This document shows, piece after piece, positions 51,986 to 61,647 of a stretch of 64,000 nucleotides of DNA. The stretch covers positions 2,558,001 to 2,622,000 of the forward strand of contig NZ_CP150496.1 in the NCBI RefSeq assembly GCF_038019025.1. Reading direction: 5' to 3'. The position numbers and the translations under genes are program-made. Below the pieces are notes generated by a model. That model saw only the letters and a list, made by a program, of their open reading frames with translations. It searched no databases and was not told the origin of the DNA. Position 1 is the first letter of the stretch, and each line of letters opens with the position of its first letter. Source of the DNA: Polaribacter marinaquae. GTDB lineage: Bacteria; Bacteroidota; Bacteroidia; Flavobacteriales; Flavobacteriaceae.

Positions 51986-54541
51986 TTAGAATTGTCTTCC
52001 GATAATAAAATGTGTTTGCCAACCAGATTTTTCTATTTGACCAGGTAATGGATCGAACCCATGAGCAAAATCGATACCTAATAAACCAAATGCAGGCATA
52101 AAAATTCTTACACCTAAACCAGCTGATCTTTTTACGTTAAACGGATTAAATGTTCTAAAATTGTCATAAGAGTTACCAGCTTCTAAGAAACCTAAAGTAT
52201 AAATAGATGCAGATGGTGAATCTGTAATAGAATACCTTAATTCTAATTGAAATTTATTATAAATAGTACCTCCAGAAATAGAAGATAATCTGTTGTTTTC
52301 ATACCCTCTTAAACCTACTGTTTCTCTACCGTCTAACTGAAATTGAGCTATACCGTCTCCACCAACAAAGTAACGTTCAAATGGTGTTTGACCTAGTTTA
52401 TCACTATAAAATCCTAAGAATCCCATTTCAGCATTCGTCATCAACACTAATTTATCTGTAAAAGAAGTATACCATTTACCTTTAGCGTTTAATTTATAGT
52501 ATTCTAACCACTTATATTTATCTGCTAAAAAGTCATTTTGCTCTTCTGCAGTTAAATTATCTGGTTGATTGTAATCTTTATCTGTGAATAAAGAATATGG
52601 AAGTGTCGCTTTAATTCCGAAAGAAAATTCTGAACCATAAGTTGGGAAAATTAAACTTGGTCCTGAAGAATTTCTTGTTAAGTTAATATTATAAGATAAG
52701 TTATTTAATGTACCATTGTCTAAAACATTGTCTCCAACTCTAAAACCATAATTTTTTAATTGAAAACTTTGGTAAGAAATTGTTTGTGATAACTGAAAGA
52801 AATCATCTGGCCATTTTAAACGTTGTCCTAAACCAATAGAAGCACCTGTAATACCTAGTTTTCTACTTCTGTCTACATCAAAAGTTTGAGGGTCTAACTG
52901 AAACTGATTTGATTGATAAATAGAAAATGATAAAGATTTTGGAGTTTTACCACCAAACCATGGCTCTGTAAAAGAAAAACTATATGTGTTAAAAGTTCTA
53001 CTAGATTGAAGTCTTAAAGATAATTTTTGACCGTCACCGGTTGGTAATGGTTTGTAAGCTTCTTTATTAAAAATGTTTTTTATAGAAAAGTTGTTAAAAG
53101 ATAAACCTAATGTTCCTATAAAAGAACCACCACCATAACCACCTTGTAATTCTATTTGACTACCACCTTTTTCAATTACGTTAAAATTGATGTCTGTAGT
53201 TTTATCTCCGTAATTTGGCGTTACATCAGGTGTTACATTTTGATCAAAAAATCCTAACTGACCTATTTCTCTAATAGATCTAATAATTTCTCTTCTACTA
53301 AATAAATCTCCTGGTTTTACACGTAATTCTCTAAAAATTACATGATCATTTGTTTTGTCATTACCAGAAACAGTAACCTTTTTAATTCTTGCTTTTTCGT
53401 CTTCTCTAATTCTAATTTCTACTGTAATAGAATCGTTTTCTACTTTAGTTTCTACTGCATTAATTTGAGAGAATAAGTAACCGTTGTTTTGGTATTCCGA
53501 AGAAATATCAAAAGAAGTAGGGCTTCCGTCTCCGCTAACACGTTCTTTTAAAACAGCACCGTTATAAATGTCTCCTTTTTCAATCCTTAAGACTTGCTGT
53601 AATTGCTCGTCTGTATACTCTTTATTTCCAACAAATAATATTTCTGCAAAACGATATTGTCTACCTTCTTCTAAATCGATATTAATGTCTATTGTATTAT
53701 CATCATTCCAAGAAATTCCTTCTTTTAAAATACGAGCATCTCTATAACCTTGTCTGCTATAAAGATCTAAAATGCTTTCTAAATCTTCTTGATAATCTTC
53801 TTCTATATATTTAGATCCTTTCCAGAAACGACCAAAAAATTTCTCTTTGGTGTTTTTCATGGCACCTCTTAATTTTTTATTTGAAATAGCGTCATTTCCA
53901 TTAAAGTTGATATCTTTAATTTTAATTTTTTTCCCTTTATCTATAAACACAGACATGTTTACGATATTAATATCCGAAGTATCTTTTTGAACATCTAAAG
54001 ATACTTTTGTTTTTAAGAATCCTTTATCTGTATATTTTTTTCTGAAATAATTTTTAGAGGTAACTAACAAGTTATCTGTTACCATTTTACCAAGTTTTAA
54101 TTCGGTTTCTTTTAAAAGTTCTTTGGCTTTAGACTTCTTAATTCCGTTTATTTTAACTTGATTTAGCTGAGGTAATTCTTGTACATCTAATTGCAGGTAT
54201 ACTGTATTACCATCAATTTTTGCTAAATAGACATCTACATCACTAAATTGGTCACTTTCATAAAGTTTTTTAATAGCACTTGTAAGCTTGTCTCCAGGCA
54301 ATTTTATTGTCTGCCCGTATCTTAATCCTGTAAAAACTCGAACTGTTTCTTCGCTAAATTTTTGAAGACCAGTTACAGTAATACCGCCTAAAATGTATTC
54401 TTGTCCTTTAACGAACGAAGCTTTTTTAGTGGATATGGTATCCTTTTTAATTATAGATATACTATCTTTTTTAACTTGAGCATTTGCGCTGTAAGTAGAA
54501 AATAGTGCTGTAAACACTATTGCTGCAGAAAATAATTTCAT
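51986..54541 (-). CDS. bamA: BamA, outer-membrane protein assembly factor
   Basis: An 851-residue Omp85 protein: signal peptide, five POTRA domains over about 50-440, and a C-terminal barrel that includes FERYFVGGDGIAQFQLDGRE, seen as RYFVGGDG. The start at 54541 (MKLFSAAIVF) is chosen since it begins the signal peptide; an in-frame ATG 13 codons upstream would overlap uppS. It is the essential insertase for outer-membrane proteins. Confidence 0.94.
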   Translation of the reverse strand: MKLFSAAIVFTALFSTYSANAQVKKDSISIIKKDTISTKKASFVKGQEYILGGITVTGLQKFSEETVRVFTGLRYGQTIKLPGDKLTSAIKKLYESDQFSDVDVYLAKIDGNTVYLQLDVQELPQLNQVKINGIKKSKAKELLKETELKLGKMVTDNLLVTSKNYFRKKYTDKGFLKTKVSLDVQKDTSDINIVNMSVFIDKGKKIKIKDINFNGNDAISNKKLRGAMKNTKEKFFGRFWKGSKYIEEDYQEDLESILDLYSRQGYRDARILKEGISWNDDNTIDINIDLEEGRQYRFAEILFVGNKEYTDEQLQQVLRIEKGDIYNGAVLKERVSGDGSPTSFDISSEYQNNGYLFSQINAVETKVENDSITVEIRIREDEKARIKKVTVSGNDKTNDHVIFRELRVKPGDLFSRREIIRSIREIGQLGFFDQNVTPDVTPNYGDKTTDINFNVIEKGGSQIELQGGYGGGSFIGTLGLSFNNFSIKNIFNKEAYKPLPTGDGQKLSLRLQSSRTFNTYSFSFTEPWFGGKTPKSLSFSIYQSNQFQLDPQTFDVDRSRKLGITGASIGLGQRLKWPDDFFQLSQTISYQSFQLKNYGFRVGDNVLDNGTLNNLSYNINLTRNSSGPSLIFPTYGSEFSFGIKATLPYSLFTDKDYNQPDNLTAEEQNDFLADKYKWLEYYKLNAKGKWYTSFTDKLVLMTNAEMGFLGFYSDKLGQTPFERYFVGGDGIAQFQLDGRETVGLRGYENNRLSSISGGTIYNKFQLELRYSITDSPSASIYTLGFLEAGNSYDNFRTFNPFNVKRSAGLGVRIFMPAFGLLGIDFAHGFDPLPGQIEKSGWQTHFIIGRQF

Positions 54542-54548
54542 AAAAAAT

Positions 54549-55292
54549 TTATTCTGTAATTTGTTCGCTTGTTTTTCCAAATCTTCGTTCTCTATTCTGG
54601 TAATCTATAATTGCATCATAAAAATGCTCTTTTCTAAAATCTGGCCAAAGTACATCTGTAAAATATAGTTCGGCATATGCCAACTGCCACAATAAGAAGT
54701 TACTAATGCGTTGTTCTCCGCTAGTTCTTATCATTAAATCAACGTCCGGCAAATTAAATGTATATAAATGATTATTTATAGTATTTTCATCTATTTCTTC
54801 TAAATTAAGTTCTTTATTAACAACTTTTTTAGATATATTTTTAATTGTATTAACAATTTCTTCTCTAGAACCATAACTTAAAGCCAAAGTTAATACGATT
54901 CTAGAATTGTTTTTTGTCTCTTCAAATACTTCTTTAAGAGCTTTTTGTGCTTTTTTAGGAAGACTTGTTATCAATCCAACAGCATTTACCTTAACTCCGT
55001 TTTTCATGAAAGTTGGTAATTCCTTTTTTAAAGAATTAACTAATAAAGTCATTAATGAGTCTACTTCTAATTTTGGTCTGTTCCAGTTTTCTGTAGAAAA
55101 AGCGTATAAAGTAATTGCTTCTATATTAATTTCTGCTGCAGCTTCAACAGAGTCTCTTACTGCGTTAAGTGCATTTCTATGACCAAAAATCCTATTCATT
55201 CCTTTACCTTTTGCCCATCGTCCATTACCATCCATAATTATGGCAACGTGTTTTGGAACTCTTTGTAAATCGATACGTAGTTTTTTATCCAT
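54549..55292 (-). CDS. uppS: Isoprenyl transferase (undecaprenyl diphosphate synthase)
   Basis: A 247-residue cis-prenyltransferase that makes the C55 lipid carrier for cell-wall synthesis. Motifs: IIMDGNGRWAKGKG near the N-terminus, FSTENWNRP, and DLMIRTSGEQRISNF with LYFTDVLWPDF near the end. It is between the DUF6089 gene (3 bp) and bamA (7 bp), a conserved order in Bacteroidota. Confidence 0.95.
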   Translation of the reverse strand: MDKKLRIDLQRVPKHVAIIMDGNGRWAKGKGMNRIFGHRNALNAVRDSVEAAAEINIEAITLYAFSTENWNRPKLEVDSLMTLLVNSLKKELPTFMKNGVKVNAVGLITSLPKKAQKALKEVFEETKNNSRIVLTLALSYGSREEIVNTIKNISKKVVNKELNLEEIDENTINNHLYTFNLPDVDLMIRTSGEQRISNFLLWQLAYAELYFTDVLWPDFRKEHFYDAIIDYQNRERRFGKTSEQITE

Positions 55293-55295
55293 ATT

Positions 55296-55973
55296 TTAAA
55301 ATCCTTGTGTGTAACAAGCGGGTCTACCAAAAGTATAAATTAAAGATACTCCGGTAAACATATACCAATCATTACTATTACCTTCTATATTGTAATTTAA
55401 ATTGTCTTCTGTTAGATAATCTAAATCATCTTCAAAAGTATATCTAAATTTACTTTCTATAGAAAATGCAAAATTACCACTTAATTTAGACTTAAAGCCC
55501 AAACCTATTGGTATCGCAAAAGATGTTTTTTTATCAAAAAGATCTTCTCCTGCAGTAGTTTGTTCTCTAATATAAGAGTAATTAAAAGCTGCAAGCTCAA
55601 TTAAAATGTATGGTGTCCAAGTTTTATTTTCTGATGAAATATCATATTCATAAAAATTAAACTCCATTCCTAAAGCAATTTCACCTATTGTATTTGTAAA
55701 ATTTAATCCTCTATTTCTTCTAAAATCTGTATCTGCATTCTTATCATTTCCTTTAATTGGTAAATAAGAAAGTGTGCCTTTAAAAGCAATTCTAGGATTA
55801 TAATTATATTTAAAAAAAGCGTTACCTGCTAATTGATTAGGGTATATGTAATTGGTTCTACCAACATCACCAACGTAATTTGTGCCTCCTAAAGAAACAC
55901 CAATTTCATACACTTGCCCAAACATAATTGCAGATAGGCTAAAAAATACGATAAATAAAATACTTTTTTTCAT
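55296..55973 (-). CDS. DUF6089 family outer-membrane protein
   Basis: A 225-residue exported protein with a signal peptide (to FGQ, residue 20) and an eight-strand barrel pattern. The N-terminal YEIGVSLGGTNYVGDVG is typical of this Bacteroidota family that precedes uppS and bamA. Function unknown; its position suggests envelope assembly. Confidence 0.85.
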   Translation of the reverse strand: MKKSILFIVFFSLSAIMFGQVYEIGVSLGGTNYVGDVGRTNYIYPNQLAGNAFFKYNYNPRIAFKGTLSYLPIKGNDKNADTDFRRNRGLNFTNTIGEIALGMEFNFYEYDISSENKTWTPYILIELAAFNYSYIREQTTAGEDLFDKKTSFAIPIGLGFKSKLSGNFAFSIESKFRYTFEDDLDYLTEDNLNYNIEGNSNDWYMFTGVSLIYTFGRPACYTQGF

Positions 55974-56079
55974 TCTAAAAAATAGCGAGCAAATATAGGA
56001 ATTTCAATTTGCTTTATAAAGTTAATACTCAGTCTTTTTTGAATAACCTTTTTTTTTAGGTTTTATTGTAGTTAGTGCG

Positions 56080-56979
56080 TTAAAGATTTGTTGCGTTTCT
56101 TGTGTCTTCTCCCCAAAGCAATTTGCTTCTAAGAGTTTGTAAAAAAGATTGATTATTTGGAATGATACTTTTTATGGTGAATGGTGCTTTTTCTATAAAA
56201 ACTTTTGTGTTTTCGGAAACTGTTGTAATTCTAGAATCTAATGAAATTAAAAAGTCTTTTTCTCTTGAATCTACTTCTAATTGTATCGAAGTTTGGTCTG
56301 AAATTACCATCGATCTTGCATTTAAATTGTGTGGTGCAATTGGTGTAATTACTAAGTTTTTAGAATCCGGAGAAATCACAGGGCCATTGCAACTTAAAGA
56401 GTAACCAGTAGAGCCTGTTGGCGTTGCTATAATTAAACCATCTGCCCAGTAATTTGTTAAGTATTCGTTGTTAAGATTGGTTGTTACACCAATCATAGAA
56501 GTTGTGTTTTTTCTAGCAATTGTAACTTCGTTTAAAGCAAAATTAAGTTCAGAAAATTCTTTTGTTTCGGGTGCCGTTTTAACAGCTAAAAGAGTTCTTT
56601 CTTGAGTTGTATATTCTTCTTTTAAAATTAACTCTACACTTTCGTTAATTGTGTTTTTGTTGATGGTTGCCAAAAAACCTAATCGACCTGTATTAATACC
56701 TAAAAGCGGAATGTCTAAATCTCTAATGTAGGTTACAGCTCTTAAAATTGTGCCGTCTCCGCCAAGTGTAAACATCAAATCGAAAGAATTGTTTAAATCT
56801 CTAAAATGAGAAAATGTTTTGTATTTATTATCAAGAATTGTTCCTTCTACAAGCAAGTTGTAAAACTTTTCTTCAATAAAGCATTCGATATTATTTTCTT
56901 CTAAAATCTTTAAGAGAATTTGAATTTCTTTTTCTGCTGATATAGAATATGATTGGCCGTAAACTGCTACTTTTTTCAA
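56080..56979 (-). CDS. nadK: NAD kinase
   Basis: A 299-residue enzyme phosphorylating NAD to NADP. The catalytic GGDG motif is in FTLGGDGTILRAV, and the substrate loop is in TPTGSTGYSLSCNGP. It is 57 bp downstream of a CBS-domain gene on the same strand. Length is typical. Confidence 0.95.
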   Translation of the reverse strand: MKKVAVYGQSYSISAEKEIQILLKILEENNIECFIEEKFYNLLVEGTILDNKYKTFSHFRDLNNSFDLMFTLGGDGTILRAVTYIRDLDIPLLGINTGRLGFLATINKNTINESVELILKEEYTTQERTLLAVKTAPETKEFSELNFALNEVTIARKNTTSMIGVTTNLNNEYLTNYWADGLIIATPTGSTGYSLSCNGPVISPDSKNLVITPIAPHNLNARSMVISDQTSIQLEVDSREKDFLISLDSRITTVSENTKVFIEKAPFTIKSIIPNNQSFLQTLRSKLLWGEDTRNATNL

Positions 56980-57036
56980 ATTTGTAAAATATTTAATATT
57001 TTAATTTGCTTTTCTTTTTTAATAATTTCTTAGAAA

Positions 57037-57696
57037 TTACATTTCGAGATATTTCTGTAAATAATCAGACCTGTTTTTTAAATCTTCTAAATAAATATCG
57101 TTTTCATGCGTAGAAATTATTTTATAGTCATAACGTCTAAAGGTATGCATAACTTCATTGATGTCTTCTGCTTTAATTTTTAAAGTTACTTGTACATTGC
57201 CTTGATTTTTCTCAGAAACATATAAACCTAATAATTTACCGCCATTAGATTCTACTATTTGCGATACTTCGCTCATCGAATAATCATTTTCATTTTTTTC
57301 GATAATTAAAGTTTCACTGTCTTCTATCATAAAAGGACTTGTAGAAAAAACATCTAAAACATCACATAAATCGTAATAACCAATATATTCCTTTTCTTTA
57401 TTAAGCACCGGAATAATCGTTGTGTCATTATCAGCAAAAATCTTTAAAAGTTCTAAAACTGTTGCTTTTTCATCGGCAAAAAAAGAATTTAACAAATGTG
57501 CATAACCAACTAATTCGTCAGATTTATTTTCTATTGTTTGTATGTCGTCTTGCGCAAAACATCCTAAAATCTTATTATTTTCTACGACGGCAAAATGTGT
57601 TATCGGAAAATTATCGAACAATTTTTGTGCAGCCTTTACACTGCTTTTTAAGCTTAAAGGCTTTATTTCATTTAGTATATAGTCTGTAATATTCAT
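57037..57696 (-). CDS. CBS-domain pair protein
   Basis: A 219-residue protein with two CBS domains in residues 1-130, AcuB-like, and a C-terminal ACT-like region (about 140-205). CBS pairs bind adenosine nucleotides and sense energy state. It is divergent from pdxJ and upstream of nadK, an arrangement common in Flavobacteriia. Partner enzyme unknown. Confidence 0.85.
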   Translation of the reverse strand: MNITDYILNEIKPLSLKSSVKAAQKLFDNFPITHFAVVENNKILGCFAQDDIQTIENKSDELVGYAHLLNSFFADEKATVLELLKIFADNDTTIIPVLNKEKEYIGYYDLCDVLDVFSTSPFMIEDSETLIIEKNENDYSMSEVSQIVESNGGKLLGLYVSEKNQGNVQVTLKIKAEDINEVMHTFRRYDYKIISTHENDIYLEDLKNRSDYLQKYLEM

Positions 57697-57731
57697 GCTT
57701 TACGAATATAGGATAAAATGATTTAATAATT

Positions 57732-57739
57732 TATCTTTG
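57732..57739 (+). promoter_or_regulatory. -7 promoter box of pdxJ
   Basis: TATCTTTG fits TAnnTTTG, 17 bp before the pdxJ ATG. Confidence 0.5.
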
Positions 57740-57756
57740 TTGTCTAATTTAAGACG

Positions 57757-58470
57757 ATGACAAAGTTAAGTGTTAATATTAATAAAATAGCAACTTTAAG
57801 AAATTCTCGTGGCGGAAATGTGCCAAATTTACTAAAAGTAGCAGCAGATATTGAAAGTTTTGGTGGACAAGGGATCACAATTCATCCAAGACCAGACGAA
57901 AGACATATTAAATACCAAGATGCTAGAGATTTGGTTTCTGTGGTTAAAACAGAGTATAATATTGAAGGAAATCCGATACAATCTTTTATAGATTTGGTGT
58001 TAGAAACAAAACCAACTCAAGTTACACTTGTACCAGATGCAATAGACGCTATTACATCAAATGCTGGTTGGGATACCATAAAACATCAATCTTATTTAAA
58101 AGAAGTAATTCAAGAGTTTCAACAAAATGGTATTAGAACTTCTATTTTTATTGATACAGATTTAAAACTGATTGAAGCTGCAGCTAAAACAGGTACTGAT
58201 AGAATAGAATTATACACAGAAGAATTTGCAACACAATACGATTTAGGAAACAAAGAGGCAATTAAACCTTATACTAACGCAGCGATTTTAGCACATGATT
58301 TAGGTTTGGGTATAAATGCGGGTCATGATTTAAGTCTTGATAACATAAAGTTTTTTAAAGAAAATATACCAAACTTAGCAGAAGTTTCAATTGGGCATGC
58401 GCTTATAGCAGAAAGTCTATATTTAGGTTTAGAAAATGTTGTAAACATGTATTTACACAAGTTAAAATAG
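57757..58470 (+). CDS. pdxJ: Pyridoxine 5'-phosphate synthase
   Basis: A 237-residue TIM-barrel enzyme that forms pyridoxine phosphate (vitamin B6). Clear signatures: [17 protein letters not shown], the active-site [13 protein letters not shown], and the closing [14 protein letters not shown]. It is followed 23 bp later by a hydrolase gene, probably in one operon. Confidence 0.95.
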   Translation: MTKLSVNINKIATLRNSRGGNVPNLLKVAADIESFGGQGITIHPRPDERHIKYQDARDLVSVVKTEYNIEGNPIQSFIDLVLETKPTQVTLVPDAIDAITSNAGWDTIKHQSYLKEVIQEFQQNGIRTSIFIDTDLKLIEAAAKTGTDRIELYTEEFATQYDLGNKEAIKPYTNAAILAHDLGLGINAGHDLSLDNIKFFKENIPNLAEVSIGHALIAESLYLGLENVVNMYLHKLK

Positions 58471-58493
58471 CTTCAATCTTAAATAAAACTTAC

Positions 58494-59264
58494 ATGTCTA
58501 AAGAAATATTACATGCCACAGTAAAAGGAGAAGGTTTTCCTTTGTTAATTTTACATGGTTATTTTGGTATGTCAGATAATTGGAAAACTCTTGGAAATAA
58601 GTTTTCAGAAGATTTTGAGGTGCATTTAATAGACCAAAGAAACCATGGTAGAAGTTTTCATGAAGATGAGTTTAATTACGAAGTTTTAGTTGAAGATTTA
58701 CATCGATACATTTTACATCATAATCTACAAGAAGTTTATTTGCTAGGGCATTCTATGGGCGGAAAAACAGTAATGCAATTTGCTGTAACTTACCCAGATT
58801 TAGTTAAAAAACTAATTGTTGTAGATATTTCACCAAGGCAATACCAACCGCATCATAATGCTATTTTAGCAGGATTAAATTCGATAGATTTTAAAGTAGA
58901 AGATTCTAGAAGTAAGGTTGATAACAAGTTGGCAAACTTAGTGCCAGATTTAGGTGTTCGTCAGTTTTTGTTAAAAAACGTCTATTGGGTAGAAAAAGGT
59001 AAATTAGCTTTTAGATTTAATTTAGAATCTCTAACAATAAATAATCCAGAAGTTGGTGCAGCATTGCCTCCATTTACTGTATTCGATAAAGAAACTTTGT
59101 TTTTAAAAGGAGAAAAATCAAATTATATTACAGAAGATGAAGAGGCTATTATAGAAGCACATTTTCCAAGTTCAAAAATTGCTACAATTAAAAATTCCGG
59201 ACATTGGTTACATGCAGAAAATCCGAAGCAATTTTACAGCGAAGTTTGTGCATTTTTAAATTAA
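58494..59264 (+). CDS. Alpha/beta-fold hydrolase (YbfF-like esterase)
   Basis: A 256-residue hydrolase. Nucleophile elbow GHSMGGK near residue 89, oxyanion segment LHGYFGMSDNW, and the catalytic His in NSGHWLHAENP near the end. The arrangement is closest to YbfF-type esterases. The substrate is unknown. Confidence 0.88.
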   Translation: MSKEILHATVKGEGFPLLILHGYFGMSDNWKTLGNKFSEDFEVHLIDQRNHGRSFHEDEFNYEVLVEDLHRYILHHNLQEVYLLGHSMGGKTVMQFAVTYPDLVKKLIVVDISPRQYQPHHNAILAGLNSIDFKVEDSRSKVDNKLANLVPDLGVRQFLLKNVYWVEKGKLAFRFNLESLTINNPEVGAALPPFTVFDKETLFLKGEKSNYITEDEEAIIEAHFPSSKIATIKNSGHWLHAENPKQFYSEVCAFLN

Positions 59265-59295
59265 ACAACAAAAAGCTATATCAATAAAAATATTC

Positions 59296-60159
59296 ATGAA
59301 AAAACTAATAGCATTTGTAATTCTTCTTAGTTTCGGACTTTCTTACGGTCAGAAAGATTCTATTAATTTGAATTTAAGAAAAGATAGCGATAGAGATTTT
59401 TGGCAAAAATTTACCTATGATTTAGGTAATATGGCCGGCGGAATGGGCTATGCATATACTAGACCCTTGTATTGGAAAAAGAAAGATTTTGCAAATTTAG
59501 GATATGTAGCAGCAGGAACAGCAGCTTTGTATGTAATAGATGATAATGTAGATAATTGGGCAAATGGTTGGCGAAACGATGTACCAAGATGGTTAACAAA
59601 CTATGGCAATGATATTGGTAGTCCGAATAACAATTTTATGCTAACTGGTGCTGTGTATTTAACAGGTTTGTTTACAGAAAACCCCAAATTAAGAAGAACT
59701 GGTGTTTTATTGATATCGTCTGCAGCTGCTTCGGGATTATTACAACAAGTTTCTAAACGAATTATTGGTAGAGCAAGACCAAGAATAGATGTTGGTAAAA
59801 GTTCTTTTGATCCTTTTCATATAGATAGGGTTTTTAATTATGATTCTTTTCCTTCTGGACACACCATGTTAGGTTTTACAAATGCTTATGCAATTGCTAA
59901 ACATTTTGAAAGTCCGTGGATAAAAGCAGGCTTGTATACCATTGGCTCAATACCAGGTATTGCAAGAATTATAGATCGTTTTCACTGGATTTCTGATGTT
60001 GCATTTTCTACAGCAATAAGTATTTTTATTGTTGAAGCCATAGATCGATTTTTAGATACAAAATATGATCAAAAATATAATGACCAAAGATTTAAGAAAA
60101 AAGTGGTTTGGAATTTACAAGTAACACCACAAAGTTTTGGTGTTACTATGAATTTTTAG
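59296..60159 (+). CDS. PAP2-family phosphatase
   Basis: A 287-residue protein with a signal peptide and the PAP2 motifs KRIIGRARPR (near 160), SFPSGHT (near 190) and RIIDRFHWISDV (near 230). It probably dephosphorylates a lipid such as undecaprenyl diphosphate or phosphatidic acid. It overlaps the next, convergent gene by 4 bp. Confidence 0.9.
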   Translation: MKKLIAFVILLSFGLSYGQKDSINLNLRKDSDRDFWQKFTYDLGNMAGGMGYAYTRPLYWKKKDFANLGYVAAGTAALYVIDDNVDNWANGWRNDVPRWLTNYGNDIGSPNNNFMLTGAVYLTGLFTENPKLRRTGVLLISSAAASGLLQQVSKRIIGRARPRIDVGKSSFDPFHIDRVFNYDSFPSGHTMLGFTNAYAIAKHFESPWIKAGLYTIGSIPGIARIIDRFHWISDVAFSTAISIFIVEAIDRFLDTKYDQKYNDQRFKKKVVWNLQVTPQSFGVTMNF

Positions 60160-60389
60160 GCAATTTCACCTCTTTGTGGTTTTAGAGCGTCTCTGTAAAT
60201 TTTCATGTCTTTTTCATCAACCGTTATAAATGCAGCACAAAGCATTGGGTTTTGCTCTATAATATCAATTTCGTGAAAGTTTAATTTTTCTAGTTCTGCA
60301 AACTCTTTTAAGTGTATTGTGTGGTGTTTGGCAGTTTCTTTTGCGTCTTCACCTCTAAAATCCCACAATAATTTTATTTTTCTGCTCAT
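60156..60389 (-). CDS. Small conserved-looking protein of unknown function
   Basis: A 77-residue protein (MSRKIKLLWDFRGEDAKETA) with one alpha/beta unit, several histidines (KHHTIHL) and no membrane segment. It is 3 bp after the thiamine pyrophosphokinase gene on the same strand. No domain recognised. Confidence 0.75.
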   Translation of the reverse strand: MSRKIKLLWDFRGEDAKETAKHHTIHLKEFAELEKLNFHEIDIIEQNPMLCAAFITVDEKDMKIYRDALKPQRGEIA

Positions 60390-60392
60390 AAT

Positions 60393-60998
60393 TTAATCGT
60401 TTATAAAAATAAATAAGTTTCCAGAAGTATAACTTATATCTACGTTGTTTTCTATTGCCTTGTTTCTTGTGCCAATTCTTTCTCCAAAAACTAAATCTTC
60501 ATTATTTAAAGAATATTGTAGTCCTTTAGTGGTAATGTTTTTAACTTCAGGAAAAGGAACTAAAGAAACGGTTTTATATTTACAGTTATTAAGAACTGTT
60601 TTTTTATCAGCTAAAAAATAACGACCATAATTATCATGAAAAGTAAGTTTTAACTTTTCTTGCCATTGAATAGTGGTGTGTAAATTTCCTAAAAAATGAT
60701 CTTGTTCTTTACCGCTTGCTCCGTAAATATCAATAGCTGTAAAACCTTTGTCAGATAAGATTTGTAGCATTTTATCAAAATCTGTAAAATTTTGATCTGG
60801 TGTTTCTATTACTTCAATTTCTGTTGGTAAACTCTCTAAAGAATCAAAATCTCCCGTAATAAAATTTGGTGTAATTTTTTTTTCTTTTAAATATTGATAA
60901 GCGCCATCGGTTGCACAAATAATATCGTAATTAGATAGATTTGGCAGTTTTTTTGGCTTTTCGCCATTTAATAATAAAAAAACTATTTTGGTTTTCAT
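60393..60998 (-). CDS. thiN: Thiamine pyrophosphokinase
   Basis: A 201-residue enzyme making thiamine diphosphate. Signatures: CATDGAYQYL, FITGDFDSL (metal-binding) and GASGKEQDHFLGNL. The start at 60998 (MKTKIVFLLLNGEKP) is chosen; a longer frame would overlap the next gene and its terminator. Length fits the family. Confidence 0.9.
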   Translation of the reverse strand: MKTKIVFLLLNGEKPKKLPNLSNYDIICATDGAYQYLKEKKITPNFITGDFDSLESLPTEIEVIETPDQNFTDFDKMLQILSDKGFTAIDIYGASGKEQDHFLGNLHTTIQWQEKLKLTFHDNYGRYFLADKKTVLNNCKYKTVSLVPFPEVKNITTKGLQYSLNNEDLVFGERIGTRNKAIENNVDISYTSGNLFIFIND

Positions 60999-61010
60999 GT
61001 GATGCAAAAA

Positions 61011-61039
61011 TACCCATTTCTTATCGAATGAAATGGGTA
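61011..61039. terminator. Hairpin terminator after the ExbB/MotA-like gene
   Basis: TACCCATTTC and GAAATGGGTA pair with a nine-base loop, just past the stop codon of the gene at 61067-61423 and 12 bp before the thiN start. Confidence 0.65.
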
Positions 61040-61066
61040 GGAACTTCAATAAAAAAAAGAAGTCGA

Positions 61067-61423
61067 TTATTTTTCTTTTATAATTATACCGATAATGCCT
61101 AAACGTGCAATTAGAAAAGTTAAAGAACCAAAAATAGGAGAATACAAACAAATTTTCAATCCTCCTGCTAAGATTTTAGTTGAAAAACCTGAGGAAATTG
61201 AAAGAGCTTGAAATGCTCCCATTAATCCAAGCATCATACCTAAAAATCCCCAAACCAAAGCAAACAAACTTATAGACTTAATCAATTTTAGACCTTTATC
61301 GTTTTTATCGCCTTTAAGTAATACTATTATTGTTAATAGAACACAAATAATTAAGGTGATTAAAATTGTGTACATAAATAATGGTCCGCCATCATTTAAT
61401 AAATTCATTGGTAATAATTTCAT
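61067..61423 (-). CDS. Small MotA/TolQ/ExbB-like membrane protein
   Basis: A 118-residue protein with three hydrophobic helices (about 15-37, 48-70, 80-112). Its GMMLGLMGAFQALS block resembles the conserved helix of MotA/TolQ/ExbB channel proteins, with GGLKICLYSPIFGSLTFLIAR as the following one. No ExbD partner is adjacent. It is short for the family. Confidence 0.7.
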   Translation of the reverse strand: MKLLPMNLLNDGGPLFMYTILITLIICVLLTIIVLLKGDKNDKGLKLIKSISLFALVWGFLGMMLGLMGAFQALSISSGFSTKILAGGLKICLYSPIFGSLTFLIARLGIIGIIIKEK

Positions 61424-61647
61424 AATAAGTTGTTTTTAGTAATTAATATGAATCAAATGTATTTTAAATAGAAGTTCAAATTTTTAAAAAACGATGTTTG
61501 ATTATTTAAAATTAGTAAACAACCAAATAACAAGGGGTTTTAACAAAAATAACTTAATTTGGTAGAAAAGGTTCGTTTTCTGGTATTTTGCCTTAAAAAC
61601 TTCTGAGTTTTTAAAAAATATATGATATTGGTAAATTATTTAAAACA

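Noticed and set aside
61067..61151. Extended thiamine pyrophosphokinase start overlapping the ExbB/MotA-like gene
   Set aside because: The extension crosses a terminator hairpin and encodes a Phe-rich stretch unrelated to the family; the ATG at 60998 fits.
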